Shown: positions 41,566 to 50,125 of the stretch, piece after piece
How positions within the stretch are numbered: position 1 is the first letter of the stretch
Layout of the letters: every line of letters starts with the position of its first letter
The notes under the pieces: generated by a model
Told to the model about the DNA's origin: nothing
Databases searched by the model: none
Seen by the model: the letters and a program-made list of their open reading frames with translations, nothing else
Assembly: GCA_002897675.1 (NCBI GenBank)
Contig: BDSU01000026.1
Coordinates: forward strand, 41,048-105,047
Length of the DNA: 64,000 bases
Source of the DNA: a bacterium BMS3Abin02
GTDB lineage: Bacteria > Actinomycetota > Acidimicrobiia > Spongiisociales > UBA4744
Reading direction: 5' to 3'
Program-made: the position numbers and the translations under genes

Positions 41566-42642
41566 TCAGCTTCCGGTGGGCCGCTCGCCGATCGTCACCG
41601 TGACGGTGCCGCGTTCACTTCCACGGACGTACTCGACGGAGACCTTCTCTCCCGGGTCCGTCTGATCGATCGCAGCGATGAGATCCTGAGCGTTGGTGAT
41701 CTGTGTGTCTCCAATCTTGACGATCACGTCGTACTTGAGGAGCCCTGCGTCGTCCGCCGGGCTGCCCGCGACGACCTTGCCGATCAGTGCACCGTCTTGC
41801 ACCGAGATGTGCAGTTCTTTGGCTGCCGCGGGCGTGTTGTCGGTGATGGCGACGCCGAGGAATGGCTCTCCGACCCCGCGTCGGAAGCGATCCAGCGCCT
41901 GTTTGGCGCTGTTGATGGGGATTGCGAAGCCGACGTTCTGTGCGTTGCCCGCAATGGCCGTGTTGATGCCGATGACCTCACCCGCTGCGTTCAATAGTGG
42001 CCCTCCGGAGTTCCCGGGGTTGATGGCGGCGTCGGTCTGAATGGCGTCTTCGACAACGCCTTGCGCCGTCTTGATCTGACGATGTAGCGCGGAGATGATG
42101 CCGAGGGACACGGTCGGTTCGGAAGCGTTGAGCGCCAGGGCATTGCCGATCGCAATTGCCGGATCGCCGACCTCGATGGTGTCGGAGTCGCCCAGCGGCA
42201 GTGGAGTCAACCCCGTGGTGTCTTCGACTTTTAGAAGGGCGAGATCACGATGCGGCGCCTCTGAGACGACCGTCGCGGGGCGAGCTTTCCCGTCCCTGGA
42301 TGTCACCGTGATCTTCGAAGCCCCTTTGACGACATGGAAGTTCGTCAGAATGTGGCCTTGGTCATCGATGACCACTCCGGTACCTGCTCCCACAGGCACC
42401 TCCTGGGGGTTGCCGTAGAAGTCGGTCAGGACCTGATCTTGCGTTACGGCGACGACTCCTCCCTCGACCTTCTTGACGAGTGGGGAGATGTCGAAGAGCC
42501 CGTACTGGCCGACGGTCGGAGCGGCCGTCGTCGTGACTTGCGCCGTCGTGGAAGTTGTCGATGTTGCGGATTCCGGAACAGCGCATGAGCTCGCGGCGAC
42601 CAGCAGAAGCACCACGGCGATGATCGAGATGAGACGTTTCAT
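41566..42642 (-). CDS. HtrA/DegP-like serine protease lipoprotein with PDZ domain
   Basis: A 358-residue trypsin-like protease. A signal peptide ends in the lipobox AASSC (Cys20), and a Thr/Ser-rich linker follows. The catalytic triad is His103 (TNFHVV), Asp133 (RDLALLK) and Ser212 (GNSGGP). A single PDZ domain covers about residues 255-350 (FLGVAIT, AGLLKYDVIVKIGDTQI). It should act at the cell surface in protein quality control. AGGGGAG lies six bases before the ATG. The gene converges with the ClC-CBS gene, with only 24 bases between stops. Confidence 0.92.
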   Translation of the reverse strand: MKRLISIIAVVLLLVAASSCAVPESATSTTSTTAQVTTTAAPTVGQYGLFDISPLVKKVEGGVVAVTQDQVLTDFYGNPQEVPVGAGTGVVIDDQGHILTNFHVVKGASKITVTSRDGKARPATVVSEAPHRDLALLKVEDTTGLTPLPLGDSDTIEVGDPAIAIGNALALNASEPTVSLGIISALHRQIKTAQGVVEDAIQTDAAINPGNSGGPLLNAAGEVIGINTAIAGNAQNVGFAIPINSAKQALDRFRRGVGEPFLGVAITDNTPAAAKELHISVQDGALIGKVVAGSPADDAGLLKYDVIVKIGDTQITNAQDLIAAIDQTDPGEKVSVEYVRGSERGTVTVTIGERPTGS

Positions 42643-42957
42643 GATCGACTCCCCTATTTCGTCCAGAGGGGCAAAGGCTACGAACGTGCGAGCGCTTCGA
42701 GTCCCGAATGGCCCGATTCTCAGCAGGTTCTACTGAGATTCTTAGCATGTCTTCACATTGGCGGCTCGCTTCGCTCGCCGTACCGGGTATCTCACACGGC
42801 GACGACGTATCGATGCAAGACCGCGGGGCGGGCGTGACGGGTCAGGCGCAGGCCTTCCGTCACTACCCGGTGCGCCGAGGCGGAGAGTCCCACGAATGGC
42901 GACATGCGGTCGTCGAGTAGCGTGCCAGGTGGTGCCCGGCGGGGTCGGAGTCCGGAG
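42643..42957. other. divergent intergenic region, HtrA and TSUP genes
   Basis: No gene is supported; the open frame from 42758 is an extension of the TSUP frame without coding character. A palindromic GCTCGCTTCGCTCGC-like core lies at about 42766-42780. GATGCAAGACCGCGGGG at about 42812-42828 resembles 21193-21208, a hint of the same intergenic repeat family. Confidence 0.4.
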
Positions 42958-42963
42958 TAGCAT
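42958..42963 (+). promoter_or_regulatory. -10 box of a probable leaderless message
   Basis: TAGCAT ends seven bases before the GTG at 42971. No ribosome binding site is present between them. Confidence 0.58.
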
Positions 42964-42970
42964 CCCGTCG

Positions 42971-43705
42971 GTGTCCGTGCCAACCATCCTGCTGCTGCTC
43001 GCCACCGGACTGGTTGCCGGCTTCATCAATACGGTCGCCGGAGGCGGGTCGGTCGTCTCCCTGCCGGTGCTCGTCGAGGTCGTTGGGGCGAGCGTGGCCA
43101 ACGGAACGAACCGTGTTGCCATCTTGATGCAGAACATCGTCGGTGCGGCATCGTTTCACCGGGGCGGCAAAGTGCCATGGAGGTTCGTCGGCGCGCTCCT
43201 CGCACCGATCATCACGGGGGCGGCCGCCGGGGCGTGGGTGGCGACGTTGGTTCCCGCCGAGGTCATGAAGCGGATCTTCGGCCTGGTGATCATCCTGGTG
43301 GCACTGTCGGTACTCGTCCGACCGTCACGCTGGATGCGCGAAGGCGAGCCAAAGCTGAGAGAGCCATGGCGAAGCCTTGCTTTCTTCGGGATCGGTCTCT
43401 ATGGGGGATTTGTCCAGGCCGGTGTCGGTTTCCTGCTGCTCGCCGCCCTCGTTCTCGGCGGCGGGCTGGGTCTGGTACGCGGGAACGCGGCAAAAGTGGT
43501 GACGGTTCTCGTCTACACCCCTGTCACGCTGTTCCTGTTCGCAAGAGCCTCACAGGTCGATCTCGGGGTGGGCCTGATCCTCGGTGTCGGCAACATGGGC
43601 GGGGCGCTCGTCGCTTCGCGTTTGGCGATCAAGAAAGGGGCCGGCTGGATCCGATGGGTGCTTGTGGTCGCTGCCGTCGCGGCAGCGACCAGGATGTTGT
43701 TCTGA
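42971..43705 (+). CDS. TSUP-family (TauE/SafE) transporter
   Basis: A 244-residue membrane protein with about eight helices in the two-halved TSUP fold. Each half carries the glycine-rich motif: GLVAGFINTVAGGGSVVSLPVL in the first and GLYGGFVQAGVGFLLLAALVL in the second. Members export sulfite, sulfoacetate or similar anions, or import them; the substrate here is unknown. The GTG at 42971 is preferred over upstream in-frame codons because the protein begins with its first helix there, and a -10 box sits seven bases before it. The GTG at 42977 is a close alternative. Confidence 0.85.
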   Translation: MSVPTILLLLATGLVAGFINTVAGGGSVVSLPVLVEVVGASVANGTNRVAILMQNIVGAASFHRGGKVPWRFVGALLAPIITGAAAGAWVATLVPAEVMKRIFGLVIILVALSVLVRPSRWMREGEPKLREPWRSLAFFGIGLYGGFVQAGVGFLLLAALVLGGGLGLVRGNAAKVVTVLVYTPVTLFLFARASQVDLGVGLILGVGNMGGALVASRLAIKKGAGWIRWVLVVAAVAAATRMLF

Positions 43706-43777
43706 ACGATCCGGACACCGATACGGACCAGATTGTGGCTCTCGCCACACGGACAACGGCGGGAATGGATGGCAGGT

Positions 43778-44302
43778 CTACTTGCGGATTCTCGACGCAC
43801 GTCGCGCACGGATCTTGGGCGTTGTGACGTCTTCGATAGTGACGAACGCGTGTGGGTTGATCGTGCGGACGATCGAGAGAACATCCGCAGCCCGCCTGCG
43901 GGGGATGACGGTGAACGCAAGACGGACATCGCCCTTGCTGCCTTCCGCGTTCACCACCGTCACCGCGAATCCGGCGTCTCTGAGGGCAGGGGCAACCTCC
44001 GGGGTCTCGAACGGTGTGATGACGCGCATGACACTCTTGCCCAGGGCGATCTTGCGCTCGAAGGTGGAACCAAGGACGGTTCCTGCTCCAAAACCTGCCG
44101 CGAACGCCACCAACCGTACCGGTGAGTCGAGATTGGAGAAGACGAGTCCTGCGGCAATCGCCCACGTCAGCGATTCGAAGAATCCCAAGAAGCCGGCGAT
44201 CCATCGCTCACCTCGCACCACCATGACGATACGCACGGCCCCGATGGAAACATCGATCAAGCGCAGTCCGAAGATCAGAAGGGCGCCAAGAAACAGGGGC
44301 AT
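43778..44302 (-). CDS. UPF0316/DUF2179 membrane protein
   Basis: A 174-residue protein with three N-terminal helices (about residues 5-85) containing RLIDVSIGAVRIVMVVRGERWIAG. A cytosolic DUF2179 domain follows (GFAVTVVNAEGSKGDVRLAFTVIPRR, then INPHAFVTIEDV). The family is of unknown function and is common in many phyla. The ATG at 44302 has TAGACT (44315-44310) ending seven bases upstream, so the message is probably leaderless. It converges with the TSUP gene and is divergent from the lipoprotein. Confidence 0.85.
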   Translation of the reverse strand: MPLFLGALLIFGLRLIDVSIGAVRIVMVVRGERWIAGFLGFFESLTWAIAAGLVFSNLDSPVRLVAFAAGFGAGTVLGSTFERKIALGKSVMRVITPFETPEVAPALRDAGFAVTVVNAEGSKGDVRLAFTVIPRRRAADVLSIVRTINPHAFVTIEDVTTPKIRARRASRIRK

Positions 44303-44358
44303 GAGAGGGAGTCTATCGCTTGGGCGATTCCGACCCTGTCTGCAATCATGGCGGTCTC

Positions 44359-44823
44359 ATGAGATACAGATCCGTGCTCTTCGTGGTCGTCTTCGCCATG
44401 TTTGCATCCGCGTGCTCGAGCGGATCGGTGGAGACCACGATCGCGACGTTCCCTCCGCCGACACGAGTGGCAGGCTGTGGCGATGTCTCCTTCATCATCC
44501 CGTCCTCGTCGGACGCGACCGTCATGATGGGAAGGGTGTACACGTTTCTGAAGAAGGAGAAGCCTGAGATCGTGGGCACGCAGTTCGACGCGACGCTGCT
44601 GCAGATCACGAGAAAGCGCGGCTTCGATCTGATCACCGTGCAGTTCAGTGGGGACTTGGGACTGATCCTGTTCGTTCAGGAGCCCGTAGCCGTGTTACAC
44701 ATCGGCTGGGAGGGACCCGCCACGAGTCAGGACGAGATCCGTGCGCATTTGGCCGAGACGTACCCGGATCTTCCCGCCGACATGATTCAGTGCCATGATC
44801 TGAGCTACTTCACCGCCGGGTAG
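44359..44823 (+). CDS. predicted lipoprotein of unknown function
   Basis: A 154-residue protein. The signal peptide runs MRYRSVLFVVVFAMFASAC, with the lipobox FASAC (Cys19). The mature part is a small mixed alpha/beta domain with two further cysteines (VAGCGDV and MIQCHDL) that could pair. No family is recognised. The start at 44359 was chosen because it begins the signal peptide; no strong ribosome site is visible. Only 56 bases separate it from the divergent UPF0316 gene, so the promoters overlap or share a region. Confidence 0.7.
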   Translation: MRYRSVLFVVVFAMFASACSSGSVETTIATFPPPTRVAGCGDVSFIIPSSSDATVMMGRVYTFLKKEKPEIVGTQFDATLLQITRKRGFDLITVQFSGDLGLILFVQEPVAVLHIGWEGPATSQDEIRAHLAETYPDLPADMIQCHDLSYFTAG

Positions 44824-44849
44824 CAGCGGGCCGGTGTTTCGTGTTTCGC

Positions 44850-44889
44850 ACTTCGTAGCGCGACACAGCAGTGATTCAGGATCGCAGGG
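44850..44889. repeat. intergenic repeat, copy 2
   Basis: This 40-base segment matches 21169-21208 at 32 positions without gaps (shared core ACTTCGTA, then GCAG, then CAGGA). Both copies lie just downstream of plus-strand genes in non-coding DNA, which suggests a dispersed intergenic element. Confidence 0.55.
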
Positions 44890-45023
44890 CGGCTCAGGCA
44901 CAGACCTTCCCACGTGAACGGTCGTCGCGCCGCGTGGCATGGAGTGCTCGGCGGGTTCCTGATCCATCGACCACCTCCACATCGGCCTTCCTGATAGGGT
45001 GCCCATCGAAGGAGGGAGCGGAC

Positions 45024-46160
45024 ATGGCGATCCCCAGGCCGAGTTTCACCGTCGGGATCGAAGAAGAGTACATGCTCGTCGATCTCGAGAGCCGGGATCT
45101 TGTGAAGGATCCACCGCCGTCGATGATGGCAGAGTGCAAGGAGCTTCTACAGGGGCAGGTCTCTCCCGAGTTCCTGCGGGGCCAGATCGAAGTGGGCACC
45201 CAAGTCAGTCGTACGGTCGGGGAGGCGCGCAGGGACCTCGCCCGACTTCGCAGAGTGGTGTCCGACGTCGCTCTTCGCCACGGCATGGCGCCGATCGCCG
45301 CGTCGACGCATCCGTTCGCGAGATGGGGCGAGCTGTTGGTCACCGACAAGACACGCTATCGACTCCTCCTACGGGAACTGGAGACCGTCGTCCGGCGGCT
45401 CGTGATCTCCGGCATGCATGTTCACATCGGAATCGACGACAACGACCTACGAATCGACCTCATGAATCAGTTCTCATACTTCCTGCCGCATCTGTTGGCT
45501 CTGAGCACGTCGTCGCCGTTCTGGCATGGGGGCGACACCGGCCTCAAGAGCTATCGATCATCGGTGTTCAAGTCGCTGCCGCGGACCGGGATCCCCGTCA
45601 ACTTCACGAGCTGGGGTGAGTATCAACGGCACGTCGATGTGCTCGTCGATGCGGGCCTCATCGAGGACGCCACGAAGCTGTGGTGGGATATTCGCCCGAG
45701 TGCCCGGTATCCGACGCTCGAGATGCGAGCCACCGACATCTGCACCCGTCTGGACGACGGCGTGGCGCTCGCAGCTCTGACGGTGTCGCTCATGCACATG
45801 CTCTACCGGCTCCGCAGTGAGAACAAGCGGTGGCGCATCTATGCGCGCATGCTGCTCGAAGAGAACATGTGGCGAGCACAGCGTTACGGGATCCACGCAC
45901 CCCTGATGGACTTCGGTCAAGGCGCACTCGTCCCGATCCCCGATCTCGTCGACGAAGTGATCGAGATGGTCCAGGAGGACGCACAATCGCTCGGATGCTG
46001 GGATGAGGTGCTCGGCCTGAGAGAGATCCTCGTGCGTGGGACGAGTGCCGACCGCCAGGTCGCCACGTATGAGGCGGCCCTCGCGCAGGGTGCGGAAGAG
46101 TCGGAGGCCCTCCAGGCGGTCGTCGATTTCCTCATCAGAGAGACGGTGACGAGCCTGTAG
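45024..46160 (+). CDS. glutamate-cysteine ligase family 2 (YbdK-like carboxylate-amine ligase)
   Basis: A 378-residue GCS2-family ATP-dependent ligase. It contains FTVGIEEEYMLVD with the metal-binding glutamates at the N-terminus, GMHVHIGI, and RPSARYPTLEMRATDICTRLDD. These enzymes form gamma-glutamyl-cysteine weakly or join glutamate to unknown amines. No glutathione synthetase or ergothioneine gene is adjacent. The ATG follows GGAGGGAG. A gamma-glutamyltransferase lies 15 kb away and a gamma-glutamyl ligase operon 24 kb away, so gamma-glutamyl chemistry recurs in the window, though a link is not shown. Confidence 0.87.
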   Translation: MAIPRPSFTVGIEEEYMLVDLESRDLVKDPPPSMMAECKELLQGQVSPEFLRGQIEVGTQVSRTVGEARRDLARLRRVVSDVALRHGMAPIAASTHPFARWGELLVTDKTRYRLLLRELETVVRRLVISGMHVHIGIDDNDLRIDLMNQFSYFLPHLLALSTSSPFWHGGDTGLKSYRSSVFKSLPRTGIPVNFTSWGEYQRHVDVLVDAGLIEDATKLWWDIRPSARYPTLEMRATDICTRLDDGVALAALTVSLMHMLYRLRSENKRWRIYARMLLEENMWRAQRYGIHAPLMDFGQGALVPIPDLVDEVIEMVQEDAQSLGCWDEVLGLREILVRGTSADRQVATYEAALAQGAEESEALQAVVDFLIRETVTSL

Positions 46161-46241
46161 TGTCTTCGGTGACGTTCGGGGTGTCGATACCCTTCTTGCG
46201 TGAGAGCCCCGCGCCATGGGCAGGGGGGGAAAGGGGCTGCT

Positions 46242-46267
46242 CGGCGTTCCTGGCCGGCAGAACGCCG
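46242..46267. terminator. hairpin between convergent genes
   Basis: CGGCGTTC (46242-46249) and GAACGCCG (46260-46267) pair across a 10-base loop that itself contains GGCC. It lies between the converging GCS2 and malic enzyme genes. No T-run is present. Confidence 0.45.
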
Positions 46268-46381
46268 CAAAGATTGCCGGTCGAGGCACCAGGTTCGCCG
46301 CAGCCGGCCATCGGTATTCGACCGTCGGGGTTGCGGCCGCGCCCCCACCGAAAACGCGGCGCCTTGCGTAACGGCCCTGGC

Positions 46382-48652
46382 CTACTTCTCCTTGCTCTGG
46401 GCGTCCAATACGGCGATCGCCGTGAGGTTCACGATGTCGCCGACCTCTGCGTCACGTTGCAGCACGTGCACCGACTTGGAGAAACCGGTGAGGATCGGTC
46501 CGATCACTTGGGCCTCACCCAGTGTCGAGAGCAGCTGGTAGGCGGCGTTTCCCGCCGCCAGGTTCGGGAACACCAACACGTTTGCTCTTTCACCGAGACG
46601 GTTGAACGTGTGCTGGCGGGCCAGCAACGCCGCATCCACGGCAGTGCGCGCATGCATCTCCCCGTCGACCGGCAGCCCGGGCCGGCGGTCCCAGCAGATC
46701 TGGACTGCTTCACGAACCCTGTCCGGTTCCTCTCCCGAAGCAGAGCCGAAGTTGCTGTACGAGAGCAGAGCGACCCGAGGATCGGTGTCGAACGTCTCAC
46801 TGACGAAATCGGCGGTGGAGAGAGCGATCTCCGCCAGCTGCTCTGCAGTCGGCAGGATGTTCACCGCGCAGTCGGCGAGGAAGTACGGTTGGCCCTTGAC
46901 GAGTACCGCGTAGATGGCCGAGACGATCGACCGTCCCTCCTGGAGCGGCAGCACCTGTAGGGCCGGGCGAACGGTCGTCGGGTAGTACGTTGTGAGGCCA
47001 CCCAGTTCGGCGTCGGCATCCCCCTGTTGCAGCATCATGGCGGCATACATGTTGGGATCGAGGATTGCCCTTTGGGCATCCGCCGGAGCCATCCCCTTGC
47101 GGCCGCGTAGCCGGTACAGCTCCTCTGCATAGCGGGCGCACGTTTCCGGCTCGTCATGCGGATCGAAGATCTGGATTCCGTCCAGTGATATGTCCTTGTC
47201 GGCGGCGACCGACCTGATCCTGTCGAGGTTTCCGAGGAGCACAGGGGTGGCGATCTCCTCGTCGTGGACGCGTCTCGCGGCCCTGATGATCCGGATGTCG
47301 GCACCGAGGGGGTAGACGACTCGTTTCGGATGGGCCTGCGCCTTTGTCGTGACCGTGTGTGTCAACCCGTACGATGCCTGGAACCGGGACCGCAGCTGCT
47401 CCCGGTATTCGTCGATGTCCGTGTACGGTTTGCGGGCCAGGCCTTCCTCGATCGCTGCCTGGGCGACGGCAGGCGCGACATGCCACAGCACCCTGGGATC
47501 GAACGGCTTCGGGATGATGTAATCCTCTCCGAAGGCCAGGTGGTCGATGTTGTAGGCCTTGAGCACCGATTCGGCGACCGGCTCCCTGGCCAGGTCGGCG
47601 AGCGCATGAGAGGCGGCGACTTTCATCTTCTCGCTGATTCCGGTTGCCCTCACGTCGAGAGCTCCGCGGAAGATGAACGGGAAGCCGAGAACGTTGTTCA
47701 CCTGGTTGGGGTAGTCGCTCCGGCCTGTGGCGACGATCGCGTCGGGTCTGGCTTCGCGCGCGTCCTCGTAACGGATCTCCGGGTCCGGATTGGCGAGAGC
47801 GAAGATGATCGGCCGGTCTGCCATCCTCGTTACCATTTCTTTGCTGACCACGTCTGCAACCGAGACTCCGATGAAGCAGTCGGCGCCGATGAGTGCATCC
47901 GCAAGCGTTCGTTTGTCGGTCGGACGGGCGAACTCGGCCTTGTGGCCTGTCATGCCTTCGGTGCGTCCCTCGTAGATGACACCCCGGGAGTCGCACATGA
48001 GGATGTTCTCTGGTCGAACACCGAGACGTTCGAAGAATCTCGCGACGGCGATACCGGCGGCTCCCGCGCCGTTGAACACGACCCTCGTTTCCTCGATCCT
48101 GCGCCCGGTGAGGTCCAGGGCGTTGAGGAACCCTGCCCCGGCGATGATCGCCGTGCCGTGCTGGTCATCGTGGAATACGGGGACGTCGAGACGCTCCTTG
48201 AGGGTGTCTTCGATCAGGAAACATTCGGGCGCCTTGATGTCCTCGAGGTTGATTCCGCCGACGGTCGGTTCGAGGAGTTCACAGAAGCGGATGATGTCCT
48301 GCGGATCGAGGCTGTTGACCTCCAAGTCGAACACGTCGATGTCGGCGAACCGTTTGAAGAGAACAGCCTTGCCCTCCATGACGGGCTTGCCTGCCAACGG
48401 ACCGATGTTTCCGAGACCGAGAACGGCAGTTCCGTTGCTGACGACGGCCACCAGATTGCCTTTGTTCGTGTAGTTGAAGACGTCTTCGGGTTTCTTGGCG
48501 ATCTCGAGACATGGCTCGGCGACGCCGGGCGTGTAGGCGAGGCCCAGGTCGCTTTGAGTGGCCGTCGGCTTGGTTGGGCGTACTTCGATCTTTCCCGGAC
48601 GACCTTTCGAGTGGTACTCGAGCGCTTCACTGAAGTGCTTACCTTCCGGCAT
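46382..48652 (-). CDS. maeB: NADP-dependent malic enzyme with phosphotransacetylase-like domain
   Basis: A 756-residue MaeB-type enzyme. The malic N-terminal domain contains AYTPGVAEPCLEI and VVSNGTAVLGLGNIGPLAGKPVMEGKAVLFK. The NAD(P) domain has FNGAGAAGIAVARF. From about residue 425 there is a phosphate acetyl/butyryltransferase domain (RVVYPLGADIRIIRAAR, later LVFPNLAAGNAAYQLL). In family members this last domain is regulatory and binds acetyl-CoA. The reaction is oxidative decarboxylation of malate to pyruvate with NADPH formation. The ATG follows GAGGAGG. Full length, no frame problem. Confidence 0.95.
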   Translation of the reverse strand: MPEGKHFSEALEYHSKGRPGKIEVRPTKPTATQSDLGLAYTPGVAEPCLEIAKKPEDVFNYTNKGNLVAVVSNGTAVLGLGNIGPLAGKPVMEGKAVLFKRFADIDVFDLEVNSLDPQDIIRFCELLEPTVGGINLEDIKAPECFLIEDTLKERLDVPVFHDDQHGTAIIAGAGFLNALDLTGRRIEETRVVFNGAGAAGIAVARFFERLGVRPENILMCDSRGVIYEGRTEGMTGHKAEFARPTDKRTLADALIGADCFIGVSVADVVSKEMVTRMADRPIIFALANPDPEIRYEDAREARPDAIVATGRSDYPNQVNNVLGFPFIFRGALDVRATGISEKMKVAASHALADLAREPVAESVLKAYNIDHLAFGEDYIIPKPFDPRVLWHVAPAVAQAAIEEGLARKPYTDIDEYREQLRSRFQASYGLTHTVTTKAQAHPKRVVYPLGADIRIIRAARRVHDEEIATPVLLGNLDRIRSVAADKDISLDGIQIFDPHDEPETCARYAEELYRLRGRKGMAPADAQRAILDPNMYAAMMLQQGDADAELGGLTTYYPTTVRPALQVLPLQEGRSIVSAIYAVLVKGQPYFLADCAVNILPTAEQLAEIALSTADFVSETFDTDPRVALLSYSNFGSASGEEPDRVREAVQICWDRRPGLPVDGEMHARTAVDAALLARQHTFNRLGERANVLVFPNLAAGNAAYQLLSTLGEAQVIGPILTGFSKSVHVLQRDAEVGDIVNLTAIAVLDAQSKEK

Positions 48653-48902
48653 GACAGGGCCTCCTCGCGCTTATGGCCGGAAGCCTACTGCGGGCCGGAG
48701 GCGGCCTGCTCCACCGGAGTCCATGCAGCGAACAGACGACAGGCAGAGCCACCAGGTCCGCCCCACGGTCTTGGGTCGATGTCGGGCCGCGACGGCGAGG
48801 TACAGATACGAAGTGCAAGGGTGAAGCGGGCCTCAGAGCCCGCCACGCCCACGCGATGAGGGTATGGCTGCCGATATCCGGGCGGGAGAGCGGGTTCTCG
48901 GA

Positions 48903-48908
48903 TAGCCT
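48903..48908 (+). promoter_or_regulatory. -10 box of a probable leaderless message
   Basis: TAGCCT ends six bases before the ATG at 48915, with no Shine-Dalgarno sequence. The rest of the gap back to 48653 shows no gene. Confidence 0.6.
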
Positions 48909-48914
48909 GACCGG

Positions 48915-50087
48915 ATGAGCAGCATCGACTTTCCTCGAAGGTTCCTGTGGGGGACGGCAACCGCGGCACACCAGGTCGAAGGTGGCAACTGGAACAACGA
49001 CTGGTGGGCGTGGGAGCACGACCCGGCCTCACCGTGCGTCGAGCCGTCCGGTGACGCCGTCGATCACTACCACCGGTACCGCGAAGATCTGGGCCTCCTC
49101 GCAGACCTCGGATTCAACGCGTACCGGTTCTCTCTCGAATGGAGCCGGCTGGAACCCGAAGACGGCGAGGTTTCGTTGGCTGCGCTCAACCACTACCGCA
49201 GGGTCATCGAGGCGTGCCACGAAGTCGGCCTTCTACCGGTGGTCACGTTTCATCACTTCACGACTCCCCGGTGGGTTGCGGCGCGAGGGGGATGGGGTGC
49301 CCCCGACACGGCCGACCTGTTCGCCCGCTTCGCCCAGTGGGCGGCCGAGGGTCTCTCCGACCTACTCTCGATCGTCTGCACGATCAACGAGCCGAACATC
49401 GTGGCGACGATGGGCTTCCTCACAGGGGTTTTCCCTCCAGGCCTCCAGGATCCCGGCGCCCGTGAGCGTGCAAACGGCGTACTCATCGATGCCCATCACA
49501 AGGCGGCGGCTGCCATCCGCCGGGCTGCGCCTGGCTGTCGGGTGGGACTCACCCTGGCAATGTCGGAGTGGACTGCTGTCGACGGCGGAGAGGAGACTCT
49601 CGACGAGCTGAGGGGCCCGATGGAGGACGTGTTCCTCGAAGCAACGCGTGTCGACGATTTCATCGGGGTACAGACCTATTCCCGGAACCGGATTTCGCCG
49701 GCGGGCTACCTCGGGCCCGAGCCGGACGCGGAGCTGACACTCATGGGATACGAGTTCCGTCCTCAGGCGCTGGAAGCGACGATCCGAAGGGCGGCCGGAG
49801 TGACTGGACTGGCAGTATTCGTCACCGAGAATGGAGTTGCGACAACGGACGACCGGCGTCGAATCGAGTTCGTTCGGCGAGCCCTCGAGGGTGTTCACCG
49901 GTGCATCGAAGACGGGATCGAAGTGCTTGGGTACACCTACTGGAGCGCGCTCGACAACTTCGAATGGGTACTGGGTTACGGACCGACGTTCGGGCTCATC
50001 GGTGTCGACCGTGGAACGCAGCAGCGGTCTGTCAAGGCGAGCGCGCGATGGCTCGGAGGGGTTGCACGGGCAAACGCGTTGGGCTGA
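48915..50087 (+). CDS. glycoside hydrolase family 1 beta-glucosidase
   Basis: A 390-residue GH1 enzyme. It begins with the family signature FPRRFLWGTATAAHQVEGGN. The acid/base is Glu159 (CTINEPN), the nucleophile Glu305 (FVTENG), and YWSALDNFEWVLGYGPTFGL lies near the C-terminus. It is shorter than the usual 440-480 residues, with condensed loops, but all catalytic elements are present. There is no signal peptide, so it acts inside the cell on imported oligosaccharides or glycosides. A leaderless-type -10 box lies upstream. No sugar transporter is adjacent. Confidence 0.92.
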   Translation: MSSIDFPRRFLWGTATAAHQVEGGNWNNDWWAWEHDPASPCVEPSGDAVDHYHRYREDLGLLADLGFNAYRFSLEWSRLEPEDGEVSLAALNHYRRVIEACHEVGLLPVVTFHHFTTPRWVAARGGWGAPDTADLFARFAQWAAEGLSDLLSIVCTINEPNIVATMGFLTGVFPPGLQDPGARERANGVLIDAHHKAAAAIRRAAPGCRVGLTLAMSEWTAVDGGEETLDELRGPMEDVFLEATRVDDFIGVQTYSRNRISPAGYLGPEPDAELTLMGYEFRPQALEATIRRAAGVTGLAVFVTENGVATTDDRRRIEFVRRALEGVHRCIEDGIEVLGYTYWSALDNFEWVLGYGPTFGLIGVDRGTQQRSVKASARWLGGVARANALG

Positions 50088-50112
50088 GCACCGATACCGC
50101 CGCTTCGCGCCG

Positions 50113-50118
50113 TACCAT
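50113..50118 (+). promoter_or_regulatory. -10 box of a probable leaderless message
   Basis: TACCAT ends seven bases before the ATG at 50126, in the 38-base gap after the beta-glucosidase gene. Confidence 0.6.
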
Positions 50119-50125
50119 CCGGGAC